Shown: positions 1 to 7,861 of the stretch, in pieces
Position numbering within the stretch: position 1 is the first letter of the stretch
How the letters are laid out: every line of letters starts with the position of its first letter
Source of the DNA: JAKACA01 sp050010115
GTDB taxonomy: Bacteria > Actinomycetota > Acidimicrobiia > Acidimicrobiales > Bog-793
Length of the DNA stretch: 64,000 bases
NCBI GenBank assembly: GCA_050010115.1
Contig: JBEKLQ010000004.1
Coordinates: forward strand, 1-64,000
Direction: 5' to 3'
Translations under genes and position numbers: made by a program
Notes under the pieces: generated by a model
The model's database searches: none
What the model was told of the DNA's origin: nothing
What the model saw: the letters and a program-made list of their open reading frames with translations, nothing else

Positions 1-66
1 CCGGCGCCCGTTAGCCGCTTGCAGCCTGCCCCGCCGGCGACCGGCCCGGCGCAGGCGTCCTGCCTT
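1..66. other. Left edge, no gene recognised
   Basis: The first bases before the MFS promoter hold no open frame I can assign. They may be the 3' flank of a gene outside the window. Confidence 0.4.
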
Positions 67-72
67 TACGCT
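67..72 (+). promoter_or_regulatory. -10 hexamer TACGCT of the MFS gene
   Basis: TACGCT fits TANNNT and lies 7 nt before the GTG at 80, with no Shine-Dalgarno between. This predicts a leaderless transcript and supports that start. Confidence 0.5.
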
Positions 73-79
73 CGTCGCC

Positions 80-1441
80 GTGAGCGCCGAGGAGCCGGTG
101 AGCGACCCCCGCACGGGGACCGGCGACCCAGATCGGAGCGCACTGCTGGCTGACGCTGCACAAGCAGGCGCCCAGCAGGTGACCGGCCTCGACGGCGCAT
201 CTCGAGGCCTCTCGTCACTTCGGCCTTTCCGGCACCGCAACTTCACCCTCCTCTGGTCGGGAGGACTGATCTCGGTCGTCGGGTCGTGGATGCAGACCGT
301 CGCCGTCGGCGCGCTCGTCATCGCCCACACAGGCAAGGCGTCGTGGGCGGTCGTGATCGCTGCCGGAGGGTTTCTTCCTACTGGATTGTTCTCGCCGATC
401 GGGGGCGCCCTCGCCGACCGCCTGCCCCGGCGACCCGTCCTTGCGATCGGCAACCTCGTGGCGGGCGTTGTGGCGCTCATCATCGCGGTGCTCGTGTCCT
501 CCGGCCGGGATGGCCCCGGCCTTCTCACGCTGCTCGTGACGGCTCAAGGGTGCGTCAGTGCGCTGATCGGCCCGTTCCAGCAGGCAATCCTGCCGGACCT
601 GGTTCCCCGAACGGAGTTCCTCGCGGCCGTATCCCTCAACTCGGCCCAGTTCAACCTCGGCCGGGTGATCGGACCCGCCCTCGCCGGGATCGCCGTCGCC
701 GCCTTCGGCTATCCGGTCGCCTTCGTTGCCAACGCCGTGTCGTTCCTCGCTGTCGTGGTCGCTCTCGTGTTCGTGCGCCTCGCTCCCCCGCCGCCGGCCC
801 CGCCCGAGGGCCGAGCGGGGTTGTTGTCGTCGCTCCGATCGGGTTTCGTGGCGGCTCGGACTGAGGCGGCGTGCCGGGCGGCAATCCTCTTCATCGCCAT
901 CGTCGCCCTGCTGGAGTCACCGTTCATCGCTCTGGTGCCCGCCGTCGCCCACCGGCTGAGCCACGACGGAGCGCGTGGCGTCGCGTCCGCGACCGGGTGG
1001 CTCACGACCGCCCAGGGCGTCGGCGCTGTGCTGGGCGCCTTGATAATCCCCCCACTGGCGGAGCGGCTCGGCCGGGGAAGGTTGCTCGTCGGGGCGCTGT
1101 TCGGCCTGACGCCGGTGCTCGTCCTGTATGACTTCGCCCCCAGTCTCGCCTGGGCCGTCCTGCTGCTGTTCGTCGTCGGACTCGTGTACATCGGCGTGCT
1201 GTCGGGGTTGTCCACCGTCGTGCAGCTGCGGGCACCGACGGAATTCCGTGGCCGGATCCTCAGCCTCTACCTCGTCGCCCTCGGGGTGGCGTATCCGATC
1301 GGGTCCCTGATCCAGGGCCCGATCGCCGACCAGCTGGGCCTCCCGTGGACGACGGCCGGCGCGGCCATCAGCTGCCTGATCGTGCTGTGCGGCCTTCGGC
1401 TGTTTCGTGCCGGCCTGTTCAAGGCGCTGACCTCGGGGTAG
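80..1441 (+). CDS. MFS transporter (MFS_3 / EntS-like)
   Basis: A 453-residue integral membrane protein with a cytoplasmic N-terminal extension of about 50 residues, then alternating hydrophobic helices. The loop G-G-A-L-A-D-R-L-P-R-R around residues 108-118 is the motif A loop between helices 2 and 3 of major facilitator transporters. The layout and the C-terminal half resemble the MFS_3 (enterobactin exporter-like) group, which usually exports small molecules by proton antiport. The substrate cannot be read from sequence. The GTG start is supported by the -10 hexamer 7 nt upstream. A flavin reductase-like gene follows after 49 nt on the same strand. Confidence 0.88.
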   Translation: MSAEEPVSDPRTGTGDPDRSALLADAAQAGAQQVTGLDGASRGLSSLRPFRHRNFTLLWSGGLISVVGSWMQTVAVGALVIAHTGKASWAVVIAAGGFLPTGLFSPIGGALADRLPRRPVLAIGNLVAGVVALIIAVLVSSGRDGPGLLTLLVTAQGCVSALIGPFQQAILPDLVPRTEFLAAVSLNSAQFNLGRVIGPALAGIAVAAFGYPVAFVANAVSFLAVVVALVFVRLAPPPPAPPEGRAGLLSSLRSGFVAARTEAACRAAILFIAIVALLESPFIALVPAVAHRLSHDGARGVASATGWLTTAQGVGAVLGALIIPPLAERLGRGRLLVGALFGLTPVLVLYDFAPSLAWAVLLLFVVGLVYIGVLSGLSTVVQLRAPTEFRGRILSLYLVALGVAYPIGSLIQGPIADQLGLPWTTAGAAISCLIVLCGLRLFRAGLFKALTSG

Positions 1442-1490
1442 CGGCGGGGTGGACCTACCGAAGCCGACCCGCAGCGGCTAGACCAACGTC

Positions 1491-2081
1491 GTGCCCCACG
1501 AGGACTCGGACTCCTCAAGCGTCCCTCCGGATCACGGCATCCCGGAGGTCCGCCACACTGGCCTCAGCCCCGACGACCCGTTCTCCACGCCGCTGTCGCA
1601 GCGCCGGACGGACCGGCAGTTCCGTGGCCGCCTTGTCGCTCCGGTGACGGTCTGGACCGCCGGTTCCGGGCGCCGGCGGGCAGGACTGACCGTGTCCTCG
1701 CTGCTCGTCGCCGAGGGCGATCCCGCCGAGGTGCTCGGGTTACTCGATCCGCTCTCCGAATTGTTCGACGTGGCCGTCGAGCGCGGGGGTTTTGTGGTGC
1801 ATGTGCTCGACGCCGGCGATCAGCGCCTAGCCGGGATCTTCGCCGGGGCGTACCCGGTCGATCCCTTTGAGGAGGTCGACACGACCGACGGCGAATTCGG
1901 CCCAGTCATCAGCGGGGTCCGCCATAGGCTCCGTTGCCGCCTCCTCGGGTCGGAGGAGGTCGGTTTCCAGATGCTCGTGCGGGGGCGGATCGAGGCACTC
2001 GAGCTCGTCGACGGCGCCGGCGCCGGCGCGCCGCTCGTCCGCTACCGGGGCCGGTACCGCAAGCTGTCCCCGGACGCCTGA
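1491..2081 (+). CDS. Flavin reductase-like FMN-binding protein
   Basis: A 196-residue protein. After a polar N-terminus of about 40 residues it reads like the FMN-binding split barrel of flavin reductases: V-A-P-V-T-V-W-T-A then L-T-V-S-S-L-L-V-A-E-G-D-P near residues 49-79, and L-L-D-P-L-S-E-L near 83. Members reduce FMN or FAD with NAD(P)H, often for a partner monooxygenase; the LLM-type oxidoreductases elsewhere in the window are possible partners, but none is adjacent. Start is GTG. It may share a transcript with the upstream transporter. The canonical N-terminal substrate-binding segment is weak, so a flavin-binding protein of other function is possible. Confidence 0.65.
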   Translation: MPHEDSDSSSVPPDHGIPEVRHTGLSPDDPFSTPLSQRRTDRQFRGRLVAPVTVWTAGSGRRRAGLTVSSLLVAEGDPAEVLGLLDPLSELFDVAVERGGFVVHVLDAGDQRLAGIFAGAYPVDPFEEVDTTDGEFGPVISGVRHRLRCRLLGSEEVGFQMLVRGRIEALELVDGAGAGAPLVRYRGRYRKLSPDA

Positions 2082-2180
2082 CGAAGGTCCGCAAGCTCGA
2101 TCAAGCATCCGGCGGGTGCGAGGCGCACAGTCCGATCGAGTGGGAGCGCAGCGTGATCGGTGGGCCTGGCTGACCAGCCG

Positions 2181-2210
2181 GCCTAGGGGGGCCTAGGGGG
2201 GCCTAGGGGT
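2181..2210. repeat. Three 10-bp tandem repeats, GCCTAGGGGG
   Basis: GCCTAGGGGG is repeated three times (last copy ends in T), each containing the palindrome CCTAGG. The third copy supplies the TAG stop of the leftward SDR gene. It lies between two convergent genes; any terminator role is a guess. Confidence 0.8.
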
Positions 2211-2964
2211 GCTGGCTGGAGACGCTCACCACCTCACCGGTCATGTACGACGAGTAGTCGCTCGCCAGGAAGACGATGACGTTGGCGACTTCCCAGGGCT
2301 CGGCTGGGCGGCCGAAGGCCTCCCGGGCGGCGAGCTCGTCCAGGGTCTCCTCCGAGATCACCTTGGACAGGAACGGGTGCATCGCCAGCGACGGCGCCAC
2401 AGCGTTGACGCGGACGCCGAACGGTGCCGCCTCGATAGCCGCGCACCGGGTGAGGGCCATGACGCCCGCCTTGGCAGCTGCGTAGTGCGCTTGGCCGGCC
2501 TGCGCCCGCCAACCGAGCACGGAGGCGTTGTTCACGATGACCCCGCGGCCCGCTGTCTGCATGATCCGCAACGCTGCCCTCGTGCAGCGAAACGTCCCGT
2601 TCAACGTCACGTCGATCACCTTCGACCACTCATCGTCAGTCATGTGGACGAGCTCGACGGTGCCGCCGAGGCCGGCGTTGTTCACGAGTACGTCGATGGA
2701 CCCGAGCTCGCGCAACCCGGCCGCGAAAAGTCGTTCCACACTCGCCTCATCGGTCACGTCGCAGACGACTCCTGGGACACCCAACTCGGCCGCCGCCTCG
2801 CCCAGCCGTCGCTCGTGGGCATCGCTGAGCAGCACTCGAGCTCCCTCCTCGATGCATCGTCTGGCGGTCGCCGAGCCGATGCCGGTGCCGGCAGCGGCGG
2901 TGATCACCACGGTCTTGCCTTCAAGCAGGTTGTGCCCCGTCGGGGCGGTCGGGTCAGATCCCAT
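2203..2964 (-). CDS. SDR oxidoreductase, IpdF-like
   Basis: A 253-residue classical short-chain dehydrogenase. The cofactor loop A-A-A-G-T-G-I-G is at residues 23-30, followed by N-N-A-G, N-N-A-S and the catalytic Y-A-A-A-K. The N-terminus (L-L-E-G-K then V-I-T-A-A-A-G-T-G-I-G) resembles the mycobacterial IpdF-type reductases that act on the bicyclic CoA intermediates of steroid ring C/D breakdown. That match is from memory, and another hydroxyacyl-CoA substrate is possible. It is divergent from the SDR-ligase pair to the right, consistent with one pathway. The start is supported by TAGGGT 8 nt upstream (2973-2978) without a ribosome binding site. Confidence 0.75.
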   Translation of the reverse strand: MGSDPTAPTGHNLLEGKTVVITAAAGTGIGSATARRCIEEGARVLLSDAHERRLGEAAAELGVPGVVCDVTDEASVERLFAAGLRELGSIDVLVNNAGLGGTVELVHMTDDEWSKVIDVTLNGTFRCTRAALRIMQTAGRGVIVNNASVLGWRAQAGQAHYAAAKAGVMALTRCAAIEAAPFGVRVNAVAPSLAMHPFLSKVISEETLDELAAREAFGRPAEPWEVANVIVFLASDYSSYMTGEVVSVSSQHP

Positions 2965-2972
2965 GGCGCGGG

Positions 2973-2978
2973 ACCCTA
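2973..2978 (-). promoter_or_regulatory. -10 hexamer TAGGGT of the IpdF-like SDR gene
   Basis: TAGGGT on the minus strand ends 8 nt before the ATG at 2964, and no Shine-Dalgarno is visible, so the transcript is probably leaderless. Confidence 0.4.
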
Positions 2979-3066
2979 GTCAAGAGCGGCTCAGCCGGCA
3001 GCTGCACAGCGACAAGCGCTGCGAACAACCGGGGCCGCTCATTTGACGCGCAGTGCCTCTCGAGGC

Positions 3067-3092
3067 GGCGAGACACGACTGTCACCTACGCT
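3067..3092 (+). promoter_or_regulatory. Operator copy A plus -10 hexamer
   Basis: The 18-bp shared motif (3067-3084, here read GGCGAGACACGACTGTCA) is followed after 2 nt by TACGCT (3087-3092), which is 7 nt before the GTG at 3100. The core has GACA-N4-TGTC symmetry. It lies in the intergenic region between divergent SDR genes and should control the SDR-ligase operon to the right. Confidence 0.65.
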
Positions 3093-3099
3093 GAAAGAC

Positions 3100-4047
3100 G
3101 TGACCCAAGACTCCCTCCAACTCGACGGTCGCGTCGTGATCGTGACCGGCGCCGGCCGCGGCCTTGGACGGGCACACGCGCTGGAGCTCGTACGCCACGG
3201 AGCCCGGGTCGTGGCGAACGATCTGTCCGTTGCCCTCGACGGCACGGCTGAACACCCGCGTACCGGAGGTGGCAATCCACGATCGGCCGCCGATGACGTC
3301 GTCGACGAGATACGAGCCCTCGGGGGTGAGGCGATCGCCAACCACGACGACATCGCCGACTGGTCCGGGGCGCAGCGAGCCGTCGCCGACGCGCTCGTGA
3401 GCTTCAGTCGTCTCGACGCGGTCGTCAACAACGCCGGCGTCGTGCGAGACCGCATGTTCGTGAACGCCACCGAGGACGAATGGGACACAGTCGTACGCGT
3501 GCACCTGAAAGGGCACTTCTGCGTGAGCCGCCACGCTGCGGCCCACTGGCGCGACCTCGCCAAAGCGGGCGACACGCCGTCGGGCCGGATCGTCAACACA
3601 ACGTCCGGCGCCGGCCTCCTCGGGTCGGTGGGCCAGGCGGCCTACTCAGCCGCAAAAGCAGGGATCGTCGGCCTCACCTTGGTCCAAGCCGCTGAGCTGG
3701 CTCGCTACGGGGTCACGGCGAACGCCATCGCTCCGTCCGCCCGGACGCGCATGACCGCCACCGTCTTCGCGGACACGATGGCCCCACCCGCCGATGCCGG
3801 AGCGTTCGACGCGATGGCGCCAGAGAACGTCTCACCGCTCGTTGCCTGGCTGTGCTCTGTTGACTCAAGTCACGTGACGGGCCGCGTGTTCGAGATCGAA
3901 GGCGGCAAGCTGACGGTGATGGACGGCTGGCAGAGGGTGGCCACCTACGACGCGGGCGAACGACTCCAAGTGGCCCGGGTCGGGGCGATCGTCAGCGACC
4001 TCCTCAGCGCAGCGCCACCACCGCTTGCCGCCTACGGAGCGACGTGA
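3100..4047 (+). CDS. SDR oxidoreductase, steroid-catabolism type (Rv3548c-like)
   Basis: A 315-residue short-chain dehydrogenase. The glycine-rich loop G-A-G-R-G-L-G is near residue 17, and N-N-A-G and Y-S-A-A-K are present. The long insertion after strand 2 (A-E-H-P-R-T-G-G-G) and the long C-terminus match the larger SDRs related to the dehydrogenase part of peroxisomal multifunctional enzyme 2, found in actinobacterial steroid and acyl-CoA catabolism. The substrate is probably a 3-hydroxyacyl-CoA or ring hydroxyl. I chose the GTG at 3100 over an upstream in-frame start because operator A and the -10 box occupy the region before it. The stop overlaps the start of the downstream ligase by 4 nt, so the two are translationally coupled. 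Confidence 0.8.
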   Translation: MTQDSLQLDGRVVIVTGAGRGLGRAHALELVRHGARVVANDLSVALDGTAEHPRTGGGNPRSAADDVVDEIRALGGEAIANHDDIADWSGAQRAVADALVSFSRLDAVVNNAGVVRDRMFVNATEDEWDTVVRVHLKGHFCVSRHAAAHWRDLAKAGDTPSGRIVNTTSGAGLLGSVGQAAYSAAKAGIVGLTLVQAAELARYGVTANAIAPSARTRMTATVFADTMAPPADAGAFDAMAPENVSPLVAWLCSVDSSHVTGRVFEIEGGKLTVMDGWQRVATYDAGERLQVARVGAIVSDLLSAAPPPLAAYGAT

Positions 4048-5696
4048 GTCCAGCCGCGACGCCCGCGACGCCCGCGACGCCCGCGACGCCCTGGGCGAGC
4101 ATTCCCGCCCTCTGTCGCGCCGCCGGCAAGCGGTACGGGCCCGAGGAGGCCGTCGTCGACGGGGAACGTCGCTTCTCCTTCGGCGAGCTGGCGCGTGACG
4201 CGACCACCGCGGCGAAGGCCTTCATCACCGCGGGCGTACAGCCGGGCGACCGTGTGGCGATCTGGGCGCCGAACTCCTACGAGTGGGTCGTGTCACTGCT
4301 CGGGCTGCAGTCGGCTGGCGGGATCCTCGTCCCGCTCAACACACGGTTCAAGGGGACCGAGGCCGCCTATGTGTTGAACCGGAGCCGGGCGACGGTGTTG
4401 GTGACGGTGGGGGGGTTTCTTGGGGTGGAGTACCCCGAGATGCTGGCGCGTGAGCAACTCCCGCATCTCGAGCGGACCGTGGTGCTCAGGGAATCGGGGG
4501 CGGAGTGGAGCGAGTTTCTCGAGGCGGGTGACGGCCTTGACGACGGCGAGGTGGACACCCGGATCGAGGCGATCAAGCCTGGCGACGTATCGGACATCAT
4601 CTTCACGTCGGGCACGACAGGAGCCCCCAAAGGCGTCGTGTCGACCCACGGCCAGTCACTAGCGGTCTTCGCCGAGTGGTCGCGCTTGGTGGGCTTGCGG
4701 GCCGGCGACCGCTACCTGCTCGTCAACCCGATGTTCCACACCTTCGGCTACAAGGCGGGCATCCTCGCCTGCCTGATGGCCGGGGCCACGATGGTGCCGC
4801 TGCCGGTGTTGGACGTGACAGCCGCGCTCCGGACGATCTGCGACGAGCGGATCTCGGTCGTGCCAGGGCCGCCGACCTTGTACCAGTCGCTGCTGGATCA
4901 TCCAGCGCTGGCCTCGAGCGACATCTCCAGCCTCCGGCTGGCCGTCACCGGTGCGGCAGTGATCCCGGTGGATCTGGTGCGGCGCATCGTCGACGATCTC
5001 GGTGCCGAGACGGTCCTCACCGCCTACGGGCTGACTGAGGCGACTGGTTTCGTCACGGCGACCCGGGAAGGCGACGACCTCGAGACGATCGCGACGACGT
5101 CGGGGCGGGCGATCGACGGGGTAGAGGTTCGCATCGTGGCTGCCGGGAGCAACGCCGAGGGGCCTCGAGACCCGACTCCGCAGGCGCCGGGTGTGCCCGG
5201 CGAGGTCGTGTGCCGTGGTTACAACGTGATGCAGGGGTACTTCGAGGACGCGCAACAGACGGCGGCCGCGATCGATGCCGACGGCTGGCTTCACACGGGC
5301 GACATCGGCGTGCTCGACGAGGGCGGCAACCTCCGCATCACAGACCGCCTGAAAGATCTCTTCATCGTCGGCGGCTTCAACGCCTACCCGGCCGAGATCG
5401 AGCAGCTGCTGCTCCGCCATCCGGACCTGGCGCAGTGCGCCGTCGTGGGTGTGCCCGACAAGCGGCTCGGCGAGGTCGGGGTCGCCTTCGTCGTACCCCG
5501 GCCGGGAGTGCTCGTCGAGCCCGCCGGCGTCATCGGCTGGGCGAAGGAGAACATGGCCAACTACAAGGTTCCCCGACAGGTACAGATCGTCGACGCGCTC
5601 CCGTTGAACGCCAGCGGCAAGGTGCTCAAGTTCGAGCTGCGCCGGCGGGCGGCCGAGGTGGTGCCTCCCGGCGTGCGAGCGCAGGCTGCACCGTGA
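4044..5696 (+). CDS. Acyl-CoA synthetase, FadD3-like
   Basis: A 550-residue adenylate-forming ligase that activates a carboxylic acid to its CoA thioester. Motifs in order: the ATP-binding loop T-S-G-T-T-G-A-P-K-G near residue 191, Y-G-L-T-E-A-T-G near 330, G-W-L-H-T-G-D near 415, and the C-terminal lysine in N-A-S-G-K-V-L-K near 530. Its look and its linkage to two SDRs resemble FadD3, which activates the bicyclic propanoate (HIP) left after steroid ring A/B removal; other cyclic acids remain possible. The N-terminus carries a 9-bp repeat giving (A-T-P) four times. The GTG start overlaps the SDR stop by 4 nt. A truncated SDR follows at once. Confidence 0.82.
   Translation: MSPAATPATPATPATPWASIPALCRAAGKRYGPEEAVVDGERRFSFGELARDATTAAKAFITAGVQPGDRVAIWAPNSYEWVVSLLGLQSAGGILVPLNTRFKGTEAAYVLNRSRATVLVTVGGFLGVEYPEMLAREQLPHLERTVVLRESGAEWSEFLEAGDGLDDGEVDTRIEAIKPGDVSDIIFTSGTTGAPKGVVSTHGQSLAVFAEWSRLVGLRAGDRYLLVNPMFHTFGYKAGILACLMAGATMVPLPVLDVTAALRTICDERISVVPGPPTLYQSLLDHPALASSDISSLRLAVTGAAVIPVDLVRRIVDDLGAETVLTAYGLTEATGFVTATREGDDLETIATTSGRAIDGVEVRIVAAGSNAEGPRDPTPQAPGVPGEVVCRGYNVMQGYFEDAQQTAAAIDADGWLHTGDIGVLDEGGNLRITDRLKDLFIVGGFNAYPAEIEQLLLRHPDLAQCAVVGVPDKRLGEVGVAFVVPRPGVLVEPAGVIGWAKENMANYKVPRQVQIVDALPLNASGKVLKFELRRRAAEVVPPGVRAQAAP
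4057..4092 (+). repeat. 9-bp tandem repeat inside the ligase N-terminus
   Basis: GCGACGCCC is repeated four times and encodes Ala-Thr-Pro units just after the ligase start. It is probably a slippage product in a disordered tail. Confidence 0.8.
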
Positions 5697-5827
5697 CGTC
5701 GCTCCAAGGCCGCCGGGCCCTCGTCACCGGTGCGGGGACCGGCATCGGGCAAGCGATCGCCGAGTATTTCGCCGCCGAGGGCGCGCGCTGGACTAGTCGA
5801 GTCGGCACGGCGCCTACGCCGGCCTGA
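5693..5827 (+). pseudogene. Truncated SDR (N-terminal Rossmann fragment)
   Basis: A GTG overlapping the ligase stop opens a frame reading like an SDR N-terminus: L-Q-G-R-R-A-L-V-T-G then G-T-G-I-G-Q-A-I-A-E, ending F-A-A-E-G-A-R. After codon 32, around 5788, homology stops. The frame runs through about 12 unrelated residues, past an ACTAGT at 5792-5797, to TGA at 5825. A normal SDR continues for over 200 residues, so this is the 5' stub of a deleted third gene of the operon. Its tail overlaps the 3' end of the leftward nitroreductase gene, which marks the junction. Confidence 0.75.
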
Positions 5828-6359
5828 CCTCCACGAGGCGCACGAGCGGGATTCGGCGTTCGGTTCGCTCCGTGTAACGCTGGTAGAAGGGCCGGTCGAC
5901 TATCAGCGCCGCCCAGATCCGGTCGCGCTCATCGCCTTCGATCACCACTGCGTCCGCCCAGAACGAGCCCTCTCGAACCCGCACGAGCACCTCCGGATTC
6001 GCAGACCGGTCCGAGAGGTTGAGAAACCACGAAGGGTGCTGCGGTGCCCCCGCGAACGAACCCACCACGATCCGCGAGCCGTCAGCGTCGCGCCAGAACG
6101 GCAGCGTCACCTTGTGCTCGTTGCCCGACTTACGCCCGACGGTCCGCAGGATGACGTGCTCCATGCCGGCGGCGACCCAGAACTCGTCGGCAAGCCCCGA
6201 CTCGAGGGCGGCGACGTGCGCCCGGCTGATGTCGGGGATCTGCTCGAAGGGTGGCTCGACGAATGTCGCGGCCGCCTGGCTGCCACTTGCCTCGCTCGAC
6301 GCGGCGCCGGCGGTGTCGGTCTCGTTCACACCCTCGCTCATGCCCGGCTCCTCGTTCAT
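5814..6359 (-). CDS. Deazaflavin (F420)-dependent nitroreductase-family protein
   Basis: A 181-residue protein of the DDN split-barrel family. After a disordered Ser/Ala/Glu-rich stretch of about 40 residues come I-L-R-T-V-G-R-K-S-G, V-T-L-P-F-W-R-D, and G-A-P-Q-H-P-S-W-F-L-N-L, the F420-binding signature. Members use reduced F420 to reduce quinones, nitro groups or enones. The ATG at 6359 is chosen because it overlaps the aldehyde dehydrogenase stop by 4 nt; an upstream in-frame GTG at 6368 is less likely. It is the last gene of the six-gene leftward operon headed by the TetR gene. Confidence 0.82.
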   Translation of the reverse strand: MNEEPGMSEGVNETDTAGAASSEASGSQAAATFVEPPFEQIPDISRAHVAALESGLADEFWVAAGMEHVILRTVGRKSGNEHKVTLPFWRDADGSRIVVGSFAGAPQHPSWFLNLSDRSANPEVLVRVREGSFWADAVVIEGDERDRIWAALIVDRPFYQRYTERTERRIPLVRLVEVRPA

Positions 6360-7825
6360 CCCGGCCACACCACGCTTTGCATCTCGGTGTAGGCGTGGAG
6401 GGCGAACGATCCCCCGTCACGCCCGATCCCACTGCGCTTGAACCCTCCAAACGGTGTCTCCGGGTTGCGGGCGACCGTGTTCACGCCCACGTTGCCACTG
6501 CGGAGCAGCCCGGCGATGCGCAGTCCCTGGCCCACATCGCCCGTCCAGACGTAGTCGTAGAGGCCGTAGCTCGTGCCGTTCGCCAGTGCCACGCCTTCCT
6601 CGTCGTCGTCGAATGGTAGCGCCACGACGACCGGCCCGAAGATCTCCTCCTGCACCGCCGGCAGGCTCGGCGGGCAGTCGGCCAGCAAGGTCGGAGCAAC
6701 GAAGTAACCACGATCCGGCACCGGTGTCTCCGGCCCCCCGGCCACCAGTCGAGCGCCCCCCTCGACAGCGCTGGCGACGTGGGCGACCACCCGGTCGCGC
6801 TGCGCCGCCGAGATGAGCGGCCCGACGACCGTCTCACGATCCTTCGGGTCACCGATCTTGGCCGCCATGGCCAGAGAAGCGACTCGCTCCAACATCTCGT
6901 CGTACACGGCCCGCTGGACGATCAAGCGCGTCGGCGCCGTGCAGATCTGACCGGCGTGGAACGTGAAGGTGCTCGCCGTCCCCTTCGCCGCGCGCTCGAG
7001 GTCGGCGCCGGCGAACACGAGGCTCGCACCCTTGCCGCCAAGCTCCAGCAGCACCCTGCGCATGTCAAGGGCGCACACCTCGGCGATCCGGATGCCGATC
7101 GTCGTGCTGCCGGTGAAGCTCACCATGTCGACGTCGGGCGCCTCGACGATCGCCGAGGCGCATTCCGGCGAGGAACCGACGACGAGGTTGACGACGCCCG
7201 GCGGCGCACCGGCTTCGTTGAGCGCCTCGACCATGGCGATGACGCCGAGCGGGTCCTGAGGCGCAGGCTTGACGACCACGGTGTTGCCCATGGCAAGGGC
7301 CGGGCCGATCTTGCCGGCAACGTTGTTCATCGGGACGTTGTAGGAGGTGATGGCAGCGACGACGCCAACCGGCCGGCGCACCCCCATGGCCGTCGTGATC
7401 CCACCGCCCATACCGTCGGGCCCACCAGGCCAGTTCGTCGCCGGCGGCAGCGGGATCGTGACCGGCTCGAGGGCACCCTTGGCATACCGGCGCAACCGGG
7501 CGATCGCTCCCGGCACCTGGGCGGTGCGGGTCATCATCGTGGTGGAACCGGTTTCTTGCTGGACGAGGGCGCAGAGCTCCTTCGAACGCGCCTCGAGCAA
7601 GTCGGCCGCCCGCGACAAGACCCCCGCTCGCTGCTCGGGCGAAGTCCGCGACCACGCCTCGAACGCTTCGGCGGCTGCGGCAGCGGCGCGCCGTGCATCT
7701 CCCGCCGACGCCTCCGGCGCCAGCCCCACCATCTCCTCGGTCGCGGGGTTGATGACCTCGTACGTGCCGTTCTCACCGTCGACGGCCCGCCCGCCGATCC
7801 AGCACTGGCCCTTCTCGCTCACCAC
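6356..7825 (-). CDS. NAD(P)-dependent aldehyde dehydrogenase
   Basis: A 489-residue ALDH-superfamily enzyme of standard length that oxidises an aldehyde to its acid. The catalytic Asn lies in I-T-S-Y-N-V-P-M, the general base Glu in L-E-L-G-G-K-G, and the nucleophile Cys in G-Q-I-C-T-A-P-T-R; the C-terminal F-G-G-F-K-R-S-G-I-G-R is also present. Start is one of two consecutive GTG codons (7825 or 7822), with G-G-G-A-A-A-G-G about 12 nt upstream. In the operon it sits between an unknown protein and the nitroreductase and may oxidise an aldehyde released by the two LLM oxygenases. Confidence 0.92.
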   Translation of the reverse strand: MVSEKGQCWIGGRAVDGENGTYEVINPATEEMVGLAPEASAGDARRAAAAAAEAFEAWSRTSPEQRAGVLSRAADLLEARSKELCALVQQETGSTTMMTRTAQVPGAIARLRRYAKGALEPVTIPLPPATNWPGGPDGMGGGITTAMGVRRPVGVVAAITSYNVPMNNVAGKIGPALAMGNTVVVKPAPQDPLGVIAMVEALNEAGAPPGVVNLVVGSSPECASAIVEAPDVDMVSFTGSTTIGIRIAEVCALDMRRVLLELGGKGASLVFAGADLERAAKGTASTFTFHAGQICTAPTRLIVQRAVYDEMLERVASLAMAAKIGDPKDRETVVGPLISAAQRDRVVAHVASAVEGGARLVAGGPETPVPDRGYFVAPTLLADCPPSLPAVQEEIFGPVVVALPFDDDEEGVALANGTSYGLYDYVWTGDVGQGLRIAGLLRSGNVGVNTVARNPETPFGGFKRSGIGRDGGSFALHAYTEMQSVVWPG

Positions 7826-7861
7826 GGGCGTTCCCGACCTTTCCCGATCATCGACACGACG

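Noticed and set aside
2167..2180. Small hairpin GGCTG-AC-CAGCC between convergent genes
   Set aside because: Five base pairs and no T-run; too weak to call a terminator.
2203..5696. Firm naming of the SDR-SDR-ligase cluster as ipdF / fadD3
   Set aside because: The similarity is from memory of motifs and gene context. Without alignment scores I left the gene symbols empty.
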